Source of the DNA: Phenylobacterium sp.
GTDB taxonomy: Bacteria > Pseudomonadota > Alphaproteobacteria > Caulobacterales > Caulobacteraceae
Direction of reading: 5' to 3'
DNA: 9,279 nucleotides
Assembly: GCA_028698405.1 (NCBI GenBank)
Contig: JAQVDF010000039.1
Location: 1-9,279 of the forward strand
The translations under genes and the position numbers were made by a program. Within the stretch, counting starts at the first letter, position 1, and every line of letters begins with the position of its first letter. Shown here piece after piece: positions 1 to 6,863 of this stretch. The notes under the pieces were generated by a model, which searched no databases, had not been told where the DNA came from, and was given only the letters and a program-made list of their open reading frames with translations.

Positions 1-180
1 CACCACATAGGTCGCCTGGTAGCGTCCGGGCGGCCAGCCCGCCTCGGGCCGCTTCCTGCCGACGAACATCATGTGCTGGGCCCTCGGCCGCTCCATCGGC
101 TCGGCCCGGGTGGTGGCGACCACGCCGCCGGCGGGGCCGCGCACCGTCAGCTCCTGCACGTCGCCCGGTTCCCGTCTCAT
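1..180 (-). CDS. Hypothetical protein, N-terminal 60 residues (cut by left window edge)
   Basis: An open frame on the minus strand starts with ATG at 180-178 and stays open to base 1, so only the first 60 residues are visible. The protein begins MRREPGDVQELTVRG and continues through a Gly/Ala/Thr-rich stretch to a segment ending in GRYQATYVV. The start is well supported: a perfect AGGAGG (plus-strand CCTCCT, 189-194) lies 8 bases upstream. An ATG closer to the Shine-Dalgarno would encode only three residues before a stop. There is no signal peptide or membrane segment in this part. The alternating hydrophobic pattern (VQELTVRGP, GRYQATYVV) suggests a small beta-rich protein, but I do not recognise a family. 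It is divergent from the polysaccharide cluster, so a functional link is unproven. Confidence 0.72.
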   Translation of the reverse strand, partial: MRREPGDVQELTVRGPAGGVVATTRAEPMERPRAQHMMFVGRKRPEAGWPPGRYQATYVV

Positions 181-402
181 TTGGTCATCCTCCTGGCGAA
201 GGCGCCATCCTGGCCGGGCCGGCGGCCGCGAGTGTGGCGCCGTTGCGGTTGTGCGGCGGACTCGGGCAACCTAATTGAGCTGCGCCTGCATCCAAGGGCC
301 GCAGGGGCCCGCACCCACGGGATTGGTATCGAGCTTGCCGCATCCGCATTTATTTCCGCGAGACCCCCGCCCCGCGGCCGCGCCCGGACCGGAGGTGGGG
401 AT
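181..402. promoter_or_regulatory. Divergent intergenic region with weak promoter-like candidates
   Basis: These 222 bases separate the start codons of the minus-strand gene and the sulfotransferase gene, so promoters for both directions should lie here. It contains the few A/T-rich patches of the region (CCTAATTG near 270-277 and CATTTATTT at 347-355). For the plus strand, TTGGTA (324-329) followed after 17 bases by CATTTA (347-352) is a poor sigma-70-like pair. For the minus strand, TTGGAT (295-290) and TAGGTT (273-268), 16 bases apart, are an equally weak pair. A short GC-rich inverted repeat, GGGCC/GGCCC, lies around 296-310. The region also carries the Shine-Dalgarno sequences of both genes. 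No recognisable operator or riboswitch is seen. The individual promoter elements are guesses; the assignment of the region as the control region is the safer part. Confidence 0.3.
391..395 (+). promoter_or_regulatory. Ribosome binding site GGAGG fixing the sulfotransferase start
   Basis: GGAGG lies 7 bases before ATG at 403 and 10 bases before a second in-frame ATG at 406. The open frame extends upstream to 73, but that extension has no comparable site and encodes Arg/Ala/Pro-rich, non-family sequence. The site therefore sets the start at 403. Confidence 0.75.
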
Positions 403-1035
403 ATGATGGCCACATCGCCGCCCTTCGTCTTCGTCCACGTGCCGAAGACCGGCGGCAACTCCATCCAGAACATCCTGCGCCGCTACTCGAGCGACGAGAT
501 CGTCGCCAAGGAGCCCTACCAGGACGGCGTCGAGCGCTTCGAGGTGCGCAACCCGACCTACGGCTTCGCCAAGCACAGCCCGCTCTCGGAGTACCGCGAG
601 AAGCTGCCGGCCGAGGTCTACGCGCGCTCGTTCCGCTTCGCCTGCGTGCGAAACCCGTGGGAGTGGGTCGTCTCCTACTACTTCTCGCCGCACCGGCAGG
701 TGAGCGGCTTCGACCGGGAGAGCTTCGTCGAGTTCATCCGCTCGGCGCCGCCGATGACCTACTTCCTGCGCGATCGCCCCGGCCAGCCGCTGGCCGAGGT
801 CGCCCACAATTTCGACCTGCTGATGCGCTACGAGACCCTGCAGGCCGATTTCGACGCGGCTTGCGACCGGCTGGGCATCCCGCGCCAGATGCTGCCGCGC
901 GTCAACGCGTCGACACGGGGCCGGGTCGAGGACTACTACGACGAGGAAACGGTGGAACTCGTGCGCAGCCGATTCGCCGAGGACGTGGAGCTCTTGGGCT
1001 ACGACGTCCCCTGGGCCGGGAGACAATATGCCTGA
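403..1035 (+). CDS. Sulfotransferase family 2-type protein
   Basis: A 210-residue protein with the features of a PAPS-dependent sulfotransferase, which moves a sulfate group from 3'-phosphoadenylyl sulfate to a hydroxyl acceptor, often a sugar. The 5'-phosphosulfate-binding loop is FVHVPKTGGNSI (about residues 10-21), with the typical PKTGG-S core. The 3'-phosphate-binding motif is CVRNPWEWVVSYY (81-93), with Arg83 and Ser91. The C-terminal part (VNAS at 167-170, then YYDEETVELVRSRFAEDVELLGY) matches the usual end of family 2 / Stf0-like bacterial members. There is no signal peptide, so it should act in the cytoplasm. The length is on the short side but the fold landmarks are complete. Its last 8 bases overlap the next gene (ATGCCTGA), suggesting coupled translation. 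The acceptor is unknown. From context it may sulfate the polysaccharide or a sugar intermediate, but some members of this family act on lipids or other small molecules. Confidence 0.88.
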   Translation: MMATSPPFVFVHVPKTGGNSIQNILRRYSSDEIVAKEPYQDGVERFEVRNPTYGFAKHSPLSEYREKLPAEVYARSFRFACVRNPWEWVVSYYFSPHRQVSGFDRESFVEFIRSAPPMTYFLRDRPGQPLAEVAHNFDLLMRYETLQADFDAACDRLGIPRQMLPRVNASTRGRVEDYYDEETVELVRSRFAEDVELLGYDVPWAGRQYA

Positions 1036-2116
1036 GCTTTCGCTGAAGCGGATCTTCGGGGGCCGCCTGCTGGCCGATCCGCCGGCCCCGCCGGCGCCCG
1101 TCGCCGAACTGCCGCGCCCCGAGGCGCCGCCGATGACGGCCGCGCCGGCCGCCGAGCCGGTGCGTGATCGGGTGATCAACGTCCGCTTCTACACCGACTA
1201 TCCGGTCTGCAATTACAAGTGCCCCTACTGCGTGGCGGGCCACGCCCCGCCCGAGGGCCGGCCGGAGAGCCCCTGGAGCGACGACCGCTACCGGGCGATC
1301 GTCGACAACCTCTGCAAGCTCGACTTCCCGATCAACCTGCGCATCGGCGTGGGCGGCGAGTTCTTCATCTCCAAGGTGCTGGTGGAGGGCGCCCGCAAGC
1401 TGGCGGCCTGCGACCACGTCAAGGTGCTGAACCTGATCACCAACCTGTCCTTCCACCCGCAGCAGTACGCGCGGATCCTCAAGGGCATTCCGAAGGAGAA
1501 GGTGGCGCTGGTGGCGAGCTACCATCCCACCGAGGTGAAGAGCGCCGACGCCTGGGTGGCCGCCGCCCAGGAGCTGGCCACCTACTACGACCTGACGACG
1601 ATGAGCGTGGCCTATCCGCCGGCGCTGCCGAAGCTGCGCGAGATCAAGGAGAAGTTCGCCGCGGTCGGGGTCGACCACTTCATCCAGCCGTTCATCGGCG
1701 AGTACGAGGGCAAGCTCTACCCCCAGGCCTACACCGAGGAGGAGCGGGCGCTGATCCGCGAGGTGATCTACTCGCGGCACGACTACGAGTTCCTGCTCAA
1801 CCTGAAGAAGCCCGGCCTGTGCAACGCCGGCTTCAAGTACCTGTTCATCGACCCCTACGGCCTGGTGAAGCCGTGCGGCGGCGCCGACCACGGCCGCATC
1901 CTGGGCGACCTCACCGCCTCGCCGAAGGTCGAGTTCCTGGACGGCCCCAGGCCCTGCCCGGCCGCCGCCTGCCAGTGCGACACCGAGAACATCCAGACCA
2001 AGGTGTTCGAGGACCACTACGCCTGGACCGACAAGAACCAGCACCGCTTCGCCTACCGCTTCGCGGGGGAGGCCAAGACCTCGCCCTGGATGGACGAGTG
2101 GACGGTGCCGTACTGA
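1028..2116 (+). CDS. Radical SAM protein with SPASM-like cysteine-rich C-terminus
   Basis: A 362-residue protein. The radical SAM [4Fe-4S] motif CNYKCPYC (CX3CX2C; Cys61, Cys65, Cys68) is clear and follows a beta-strand, VINVRFYTDYP. The segment around 106-111 (IGVGGE) sits where the family's SAM-binding GGE motif is expected. A second cysteine group lies in the C-terminal third: Cys265 (GLCNAGF), Cys283 (VKPCGG), Cys310, Cys315 and Cys317. It resembles a SPASM or twitch domain that binds auxiliary Fe-S clusters. The first 45 residues are Pro/Ala-rich and probably disordered; GGGAG-like sequence just upstream supports starting at 1028 rather than at the internal Met36. Such enzymes generate a 5'-deoxyadenosyl radical to modify peptides, proteins or small molecules. 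No RiPP precursor gene is nearby and the neighbours are sugar-nucleotide genes, so a sugar or glycan substrate is possible, but this is inference. Confidence 0.88.
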   Translation: MPELSLKRIFGGRLLADPPAPPAPVAELPRPEAPPMTAAPAAEPVRDRVINVRFYTDYPVCNYKCPYCVAGHAPPEGRPESPWSDDRYRAIVDNLCKLDFPINLRIGVGGEFFISKVLVEGARKLAACDHVKVLNLITNLSFHPQQYARILKGIPKEKVALVASYHPTEVKSADAWVAAAQELATYYDLTTMSVAYPPALPKLREIKEKFAAVGVDHFIQPFIGEYEGKLYPQAYTEEERALIREVIYSRHDYEFLLNLKKPGLCNAGFKYLFIDPYGLVKPCGGADHGRILGDLTASPKVEFLDGPRPCPAAACQCDTENIQTKVFEDHYAWTDKNQHRFAYRFAGEAKTSPWMDEWTVPY

Positions 2117-2189
2117 GTTCTTCCGCCCGCGACGCCGCAGCGGCTAAGAAGGGCGCTGGCGCGACTCGCCGCGCCGAGAAGGCGGATGA
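2117..2189 (+). other. 73-base intergenic gap before rfbF
   Basis: This is the longest gap inside the cluster; all other junctions are between an 8-base overlap and 14 bases. It holds no hairpin followed by a T run and no convincing promoter. It ends with GAAGGCGGA, a Shine-Dalgarno-like stretch directly before the rfbF ATG at 2190. It may mark the seam between the sulfotransferase/radical SAM pair and the CDP-sugar genes, or an internal promoter too weak to recognise. Confidence 0.4.
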
Positions 2190-2963
2190 ATGAAGACGGT
2201 GATCCTGGCCGGGGGCCTGGGGACGCGGATCTCCGAAGAGAGCCACCTGAAGCCGAAGCCGATGATCGAGATCGGCGGGCGGCCGATCCTCTGGCACATC
2301 ATGAAGCTGTTCTCGCAGTACGGCTTCAATGACTTCGTGATCTGCCTCGGCTACCGCGGCTACGTCATCAAGGAGTATTTCGCCAACTACGTGCTCCACA
2401 ACGCCGACCTGACGGTGAACCTGGCCACTGGCGAGACCAAGTACCACGCCACCAACCACGAGCCCTGGAGCGTGACCCTGGTGGACACCGGCCCCGAGAC
2501 GCTGACCGGCGGGCGGCTCAAGCGGGTGGCCAAGTACCTCGACCCGGACGAGCCCTTCTTCTTCACCTACGGCGACGGCCTGGCCGACGTGGACCTGCGC
2601 AAGCTGGCCGATTTCCACCGCGCGCACGGGCGGCAGGCGACGGTGACGGCCGTGGCCCCGCCGGGCCGCTACGGCGCCCTGGAGCTCGAGGACGGCCAGG
2701 TGCGCCGGTTCATCGAAAAGCCGCCCGGCGACAACGGCCTGATCAACGGCGGATTCTTCGTGCTGCAGCCCGAGGTGGTCGGGCGCATCGCGGGCGACTC
2801 CACCTCCTGGGAGGTGGAGCCGCTGGAGAGCCTGGCGGCCGACGGCGAGCTGATGGCCTATCGTCACGACGGCTTCTGGGCGGCCATGGACACGCTGCGC
2901 GACAAGAACCACCTCGAGGCGCTGTGGACCTCCGGCGCCGCGCCCTGGCGCATCTGGTCATGA
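2190..2963 (+). CDS. rfbF: Glucose-1-phosphate cytidylyltransferase
   Basis: A 257-residue protein, the standard length for RfbF. It joins CTP and alpha-D-glucose 1-phosphate to give CDP-glucose and pyrophosphate, the first step of CDP-deoxysugar synthesis in the cytoplasm. The nucleotidyltransferase signature is MKTVILAGGLGTR (1-13), followed by KPKPMIEIGG (21-30) with the catalytic-type Lys23. The metal-binding segment is FTYGDGLADVD (125-135), with Asp129. Further family landmarks are GRYGALE and RFIEKP in the middle, NGGFFVL, and the C-terminal HDGFWAAMDTLRDK. The combination of HLKPKPMIEIGG and YGDGLADVD separates it from glucose-1-phosphate uridylyl- and thymidylyltransferases. The start is preceded by GAAGGCGG. 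It overlaps rfbG by 4 bases (ATGA, 2960-2963), which fits translational coupling of consecutive pathway steps. Confidence 0.96.
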   Translation: MKTVILAGGLGTRISEESHLKPKPMIEIGGRPILWHIMKLFSQYGFNDFVICLGYRGYVIKEYFANYVLHNADLTVNLATGETKYHATNHEPWSVTLVDTGPETLTGGRLKRVAKYLDPDEPFFFTYGDGLADVDLRKLADFHRAHGRQATVTAVAPPGRYGALELEDGQVRRFIEKPPGDNGLINGGFFVLQPEVVGRIAGDSTSWEVEPLESLAADGELMAYRHDGFWAAMDTLRDKNHLEALWTSGAAPWRIWS

Positions 2964-4021
2964 GGCTGCCCGACCCCGCCTTCTGGCGCGGGAAGCGGGT
3001 GCTGCTGACCGGCCACACCGGCTTCAAGGGCGGCTGGGCGGCGATCTGGCTGACCAGGATGGGCGCGGAGGTCACGGGCCTGGCGCTGGCGCCCGACCAG
3101 ACGCCGAGCCTGTTCGAGCTGGCCGACGTCGAGAACCTTGTGGACTCCCACATCGCCGACCTGCGCGAGCCCGCGGCGGTCGAGGCCGTGCTGGGCGGCC
3201 GAAACTTCGACCTCGTGCTGCACATGGCCGCCCAGCCGATCGTCCGCACCTCGGTGGAGGACCCCGTCGGCACCTTCGCGGCCAACGTGATGGGCACGGC
3301 CCACCTGCTGCAGGCGCTGCGCGGGCGAACCGGTCTGAAGGCGATGCTGGTGGTGACCTCCGACAAGGTCTACGCCAACGACGAGGCCGGCCGTCCGTTC
3401 GCAGAGGCCGACCCGCTGGGCGGCAAGGACCCATATTCGGCCTCCAAGGCCGCGGCCGAGATCGTCACCGCCAGCTTCGCCCGCAGCTTCTTCGAGAAGG
3501 AGGGCGTGGCGGTGGGCACGGCCCGCGGCGGCAACGTCATCGGCGGCGGCGACTTTTCCCGCGACCGGCTGGTCGCCGACATCGTCCGCGCCGCCCGCGC
3601 CGGCGAGGCGGTGGTGCTGCGCCACCCGGAGGCGACGCGGCCCTGGCAGCACGTGCTGGACTGTCTGGCCGCCTACTTCGTGCTGCTGGAGCGGCTGGCG
3701 TCCGACCCGGCGACGCCGCGGGCGGTCAACTTCGGCCCCAGGCCCGGCGGGCCGCAGGTCACCGTCGGCGAGCTCGCCTCCCTGGCAGTCGAGGCGCTGG
3801 GTGCGAAGCCCTGGGTCCACCGGCCCGATCCCGCCTCGCTGGAGGCCAAGGCGCTGGCGGTGGACACCAGCCTCGCGCGGCGGGCGCTCGGCTTCGAGAG
3901 CCGGCTGGACGGACCCGCCGCCGTGAGCCTGACCATGGACTGGTACCGCCGCCAGGGCGTGGGCGAATCCGCCAGGGCGCTTTGCGAAGAGCAGATCGGG
4001 CTCTACGAGAGCGACCGATGA
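2960..4021 (+). CDS. rfbG: CDP-glucose 4,6-dehydratase
   Basis: A 353-residue extended short-chain dehydrogenase, close to the usual 355-360 of RfbG. It converts CDP-glucose to CDP-4-keto-6-deoxy-D-glucose using tightly bound NAD. The N-terminal FWRGKRVLLTGHTGFKGGW is diagnostic of this subfamily: the Rossmann glycine motif GHTGFKG is at 18-24, and the residue after the first Gly is His. MAAQP (89-93), TSDKVY (133-138, holding the catalytic Thr and the Asp/Lys pair) and the YxxxK pair Tyr159/Lys163 (DPYSASK) are all present. RGGNVIGGGDF and the later RPWQHVLD (substrate binding) also match. An in-frame extension exists upstream to 2924 but would lie inside rfbF and lacks a ribosome site; the ATGA overlap at 2960 is the natural start. 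The stop overlaps the next ATG by 4 bases (4018-4021). Confidence 0.95.
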   Translation: MRLPDPAFWRGKRVLLTGHTGFKGGWAAIWLTRMGAEVTGLALAPDQTPSLFELADVENLVDSHIADLREPAAVEAVLGGRNFDLVLHMAAQPIVRTSVEDPVGTFAANVMGTAHLLQALRGRTGLKAMLVVTSDKVYANDEAGRPFAEADPLGGKDPYSASKAAAEIVTASFARSFFEKEGVAVGTARGGNVIGGGDFSRDRLVADIVRAARAGEAVVLRHPEATRPWQHVLDCLAAYFVLLERLASDPATPRAVNFGPRPGGPQVTVGELASLAVEALGAKPWVHRPDPASLEAKALAVDTSLARRALGFESRLDGPAAVSLTMDWYRRQGVGESARALCEEQIGLYESDR

Positions 4022-5253
4022 CGCCTCTCTGCCGCTTCTGCCGCGCCCCGCTGACCGAGACCTTCCTGAACCTCGGCGACCAGCCTCTGGCCAACAGCTA
4101 CCTGACCCCTGAGCAGCTCGAGGCGGGGACCGAGCGGGCCTTTCCGCTGCACGCCCGCGTCTGCGGCCGCTGCTTCCTGGTGCAGGTGGACGATCCGGTC
4201 GCCGCCGACGAGATCTTCGACGAGGGCTACGCCTACTTCTCCTCCTATTCGGCGAGCTGGGTGGAGCACGCCCGCCGCTATGCCGAGGCGATGCGGGCGC
4301 GCTTCGGCCTGGGGGCGGATTCGCTCGTCGTGGAGGTGGCCAGCAACGACGGCTACCTGCTGCAGCATTTCGTGGCCATGGGCGTGCCGGTGCTGGGCAT
4401 CGAGCCGACGCTTGGCACGGCCGACGCCGCCCGCGCCAAGGGCGTGCCCACCGAGGTGATGTTCTTCGGCGCCGAGACCGGCCAGGCGCTGGCCGACCGC
4501 GGCGCGAGGGCGGACCTGATGGCCGCCAACAACGTCCTCGCCCACGTGCCCGACATCGGCGACTTCGTGGAAGGCTTCCGGCGCGTGCTGAAACCGGAGG
4601 GCGTGCTGACCTTCGAGTTTCCGCACCTCCTGAACCTGATCGAGCAGGTGCAGTTCGACACCATCTACCACGAGCATTTCTCCTACCTGTCGCTGCTGGC
4701 GGTGGAGCAGGTGCTGAAGGCTCACGGCCTTCGATCCTTCGACGTGGAGTTCCTGACCACCCACGGCGGCAGCCTGCGGCTGTTCTGCGCCCACCAGGGC
4801 GCCGGTCATGCGGAGACCGAGGCGCTGAGGGCCCTGCGCGACCGCGAGGCTGCGGCGGGGCTCGCCAGGATCGAGACCTACCGGGGGTTCGCGCCGAAGG
4901 TCGCGGCGGTCCGCGACGAGTTCCTGGCCTTCCTCGACAAGGCGAAGGCCGAGGGCAAGCGGATCGCCGCCTATGGCGCGGCCGCCAAGGGCAACACCTT
5001 CCTGAACTATGCGGGCGTGGGCCCGGGCGACATCGTCGCGGCCTTCGACGCCAATCCGGTGAAGCAGGGCCGCTTCCTGCCCGGCAGCCACATCCCGGTG
5101 CTCGCGCCCGACAAGGTGGCCGAGGTGCGCCCCGACTACCTTCTGATCCTGCCCTGGAACATCAAGGACGAGATCATCGCCCAACTCGCCTACGTCCGCG
5201 ACTGGGGCGGCCGCTTCGTGATCGCCACGCCCCACGTGCAGGTGCTGGACTGA
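4018..5253 (+). CDS. Sugar-nucleotide C-methyltransferase (TylC3/TcaB9-like, class I SAM)
   Basis: A 411-residue protein with the three-part layout of NDP-sugar C-methyltransferases (family length about 410). The N-terminal zinc-binding domain has two CxxC pairs, Cys5/Cys8 and Cys49/Cys52 (CRFC and CGRC). The central Rossmann domain carries the SAM motif VVEVASNDGYLL (104-115). The active-site sequences include NNVLAHVPD (His176) and IYHEHFSY (Tyr217, Glu219, His220). These match the catalytic His and YHEH residues known from TcaB9, with Tyr71 at the expected position of its other tyrosine. The C-terminal domain has AAYGAAAKGNTFLN (about 319-332) and ILPWNIKDEI. Known members methylate C3 of a 4-keto-6-deoxy sugar nucleotide. 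Next to rfbF/rfbG the likely substrate is CDP-4-keto-6-deoxyglucose. The start is the ATG of the ATGA overlap with rfbG; the longer frame from 3982 lies inside rfbG. The exact carbon methylated is inferred. Confidence 0.92.
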   Translation: MTPLCRFCRAPLTETFLNLGDQPLANSYLTPEQLEAGTERAFPLHARVCGRCFLVQVDDPVAADEIFDEGYAYFSSYSASWVEHARRYAEAMRARFGLGADSLVVEVASNDGYLLQHFVAMGVPVLGIEPTLGTADAARAKGVPTEVMFFGAETGQALADRGARADLMAANNVLAHVPDIGDFVEGFRRVLKPEGVLTFEFPHLLNLIEQVQFDTIYHEHFSYLSLLAVEQVLKAHGLRSFDVEFLTTHGGSLRLFCAHQGAGHAETEALRALRDREAAAGLARIETYRGFAPKVAAVRDEFLAFLDKAKAEGKRIAAYGAAAKGNTFLNYAGVGPGDIVAAFDANPVKQGRFLPGSHIPVLAPDKVAEVRPDYLLILPWNIKDEIIAQLAYVRDWGGRFVIATPHVQVLD

Positions 5254-5780
5254 TGCGGTTTTCGCCGACCGGCATCGCGGGCGTCGTCGTCGTCGACATC
5301 GAGCCGGTGAGCGACGCACGCGGCCTGTTCGCCAGGCTGCACTGCCCGGACGAGTTCGCCGCCGCCGGCCATCCCTTCGTCCCGGCCCAGACCAGCCTGT
5401 CGCGCAATCCGGCCGCCTTCACGCTGCGGGGCATGCACTACCAGGCGCCGCCGCACGGCGAGACCAAGCTGGTCCGGGTGGTCCGCGGACGGGCCTTCGA
5501 CGTGGCGCTGGACCTGAGGCCGGGCAGCCCGACGCACCGGCGCTGGGTGTCGCTCGAGCTCTCCGCCGAGACCGGGCGCGCCGTGCTGATCCCCGAGGGC
5601 GTGGCCCACGGCTTCATCACCCTGGAGCCGGACACCGACGTGGTCTATCAGATCGCCACGAAGCACGAGCCGGGCCACGGCCTGGGCGTGCGCTGGAACG
5701 ATCCGGCCTTCGCCATCGCCTGGCCGGCCGAGCCCAAGATCATCTCGCCGCGCGACGCGGCCTATCCCGATTATCGCTAG
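5253..5780 (+). CDS. dTDP-4-dehydrorhamnose 3,5-epimerase (RmlC/RfbC) family protein
   Basis: A 175-residue cupin epimerase, near the normal 180-190. RmlC-type enzymes invert C5 and/or C3 of 4-keto-6-deoxy sugar nucleotides. Visible family landmarks are DARGLFAR (21-28), LRGMHYQ with the catalytic base His62, TKLVRVVRGRAFDVALDLR with Lys72, IPEGVAHGF (113-121) with His119, VVYQ with the general-acid Tyr132, RWNDP (147-151), and SPRD with Asp168 that partners His62. All core catalytic residues are present. A second aromatic usually found shortly after the VVYK motif (KCTDYY in textbook RmlC) is replaced by QIATKH. This could alter substrate choice or restrict the reaction to one carbon. Its TGATG junction with the methyltransferase stop (1-base overlap) suggests it acts on the methylated product, probably as a 5-epimerase. 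A true dTDP-rhamnose role is unlikely because rmlA, rmlB and rmlD are not adjacent. Confidence 0.9.
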   Translation: MRFSPTGIAGVVVVDIEPVSDARGLFARLHCPDEFAAAGHPFVPAQTSLSRNPAAFTLRGMHYQAPPHGETKLVRVVRGRAFDVALDLRPGSPTHRRWVSLELSAETGRAVLIPEGVAHGFITLEPDTDVVYQIATKHEPGHGLGVRWNDPAFAIAWPAEPKIISPRDAAYPDYR

Positions 5781-5794
5781 GACCCTCATCGTCC

Positions 5795-6853
5795 ATGGAC
5801 CAGGACAAGCTCGCCGCCGCCCTCGAGAAGATCCGCGCCACCCCCGGCTGGCGCGAGGCCTTCGTCCGCCACCTGCTGGCCCTGGAGAAGGACATCGCCA
5901 CGCCCGGTGTCGACCTCCGGGAAGAGGTGACCGGCCCGCTGGTCGATGCGGTGTTCGAGGAGGGCGAGCCGATCCGCCGCAGCCTCTCCAACGGCGTGAC
6001 CTTCGAATTCCTGTACCGCTCCAAGATCGCTCGCGACTTCGTGATGAGCGAACCCGCGGTCCCCGACCATGCCTGGGAGCCGATGACCTCGCGCATCGTC
6101 GTGGATCTGGCCAGAGAGGCCCGGCAGGTGGTGATCGGCGGCGCCTACTTCGGCGACCACGCCATCCTGATCGCCCGCGAGGTGGCCAGGAACGGCGGCG
6201 TCGTCCACGCCTTCGAGCCCAACTCCGACCAGCGACGCATGCTGATGCGCAACGCCGAGCTGAACGGCCTGACCAACATCGTCGCCCGGCCGGAGGGGCT
6301 TTGGAGCTCGTCCTCCGAGCACCTGAAGCTGGTCGGCTATGATTCGTTCGCCACCGCCGAGAAGGCCGAGCCGGGCGCCGCCGACGCCTTCCAGACGGTG
6401 ACCATCGCCGACTACCTGGGGGCCCAGGGGATCGACCGGCTGGACCTGATCGTGGTCGACATCGAAGGCGCCGAGCTGGCGGCCCTGAAGGGGGCCGAGA
6501 AGTTCCTGGCGGGGCCCGACGCCCCGCACATCGTCTACGAGGTGCACCGCCACTATGTGGACTGGAGCGCAGGGATGCCGGCGACCGAGATCTCCCGGTT
6601 TCTGACTGGCCTCGGCTACACCCTGTTCGCGCTGCGCGACTTCAACTCCAACGTCGATCTCTCGGGCAAGCCGGTGGAGCTGATCCCGCAGGACAAGATC
6701 TACCTGGAAGGCCCGCCGCACGGCTTCAACATGGTGGCGGTGAAGGACCCGGCGATCTTTGACCGCCCGGGCTACCGCATCGTCGAAAACGTCAGCCCCA
6801 AGCTGCTGCGCCACAAGGACCCGGCGCTGCACCATCCGGTCGGCGGGCTCTAG
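5795..6853 (+). CDS. FkbM family methyltransferase
   Basis: A 352-residue protein with an FkbM-type class I SAM methyltransferase core at about residues 100-255. FkbM relatives generally methylate hydroxyl groups (O-methylation) of sugars or polyketides. The SAM glycine-loop region is VVIGGAYFGDHAILIA (112-127), where most FkbM proteins have a GANxG-type loop; here it is GAYFG. Acidic-loop residues FEPN (140-143), NAELNGLTNI (153-162), TIADYL and the hallmark VVDIEGAE (220-227) follow. An N-terminal helical extension of about 100 residues and a C-terminal part of about 100 residues flank the core, making it longer than a minimal FkbM protein. It starts 14 bases after the epimerase stop; the only ribosome-site-like sequence, AGGA at 5779-5782, is rather far away. 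From context it may O-methylate the branched sugar or its polymer; the target is not visible in sequence. Confidence 0.9.
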   Translation: MDQDKLAAALEKIRATPGWREAFVRHLLALEKDIATPGVDLREEVTGPLVDAVFEEGEPIRRSLSNGVTFEFLYRSKIARDFVMSEPAVPDHAWEPMTSRIVVDLAREARQVVIGGAYFGDHAILIAREVARNGGVVHAFEPNSDQRRMLMRNAELNGLTNIVARPEGLWSSSSEHLKLVGYDSFATAEKAEPGAADAFQTVTIADYLGAQGIDRLDLIVVDIEGAELAALKGAEKFLAGPDAPHIVYEVHRHYVDWSAGMPATEISRFLTGLGYTLFALRDFNSNVDLSGKPVELIPQDKIYLEGPPHGFNMVAVKDPAIFDRPGYRIVENVSPKLLRHKDPALHHPVGGL

Positions 6854-6863
6854 GGCCGGGGCG

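Noticed and set aside
73..402. Upstream extension of the sulfotransferase frame to 73
   Set aside because: It overlaps the divergent minus-strand gene, has no ribosome site at 73, and its Arg/Ala/Pro-rich translation is not sulfotransferase-like; GGAGG points to 403.
902..2044. 380-residue minus-strand open frame opposite the radical SAM gene
   Set aside because: Low-complexity Val/Leu/Gly/Arg/His translation without motifs; the plus-strand frame has the CX3CX2C motif and a good ribosome site.
2117..2189. Possible RiPP precursor peptide next to the radical SAM gene
   Set aside because: The 73-base gap holds no start codon with a ribosome site followed by a peptide-like frame, and the regions upstream are fully occupied by the sulfotransferase gene.
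1219..2193. 324-residue plus-strand frame inside the radical SAM gene
   Set aside because: A +1-type shadow frame rich in Arg, Pro and Gly with no motifs.
4003..5319. 438-residue minus-strand open frame opposite the C-methyltransferase
   Set aside because: It is antisense to a gene with clear catalytic motifs. The translation is His/Arg/Val/Gly-rich with no motifs, as expected for the antisense frame of GC-rich codons ending in G/C.
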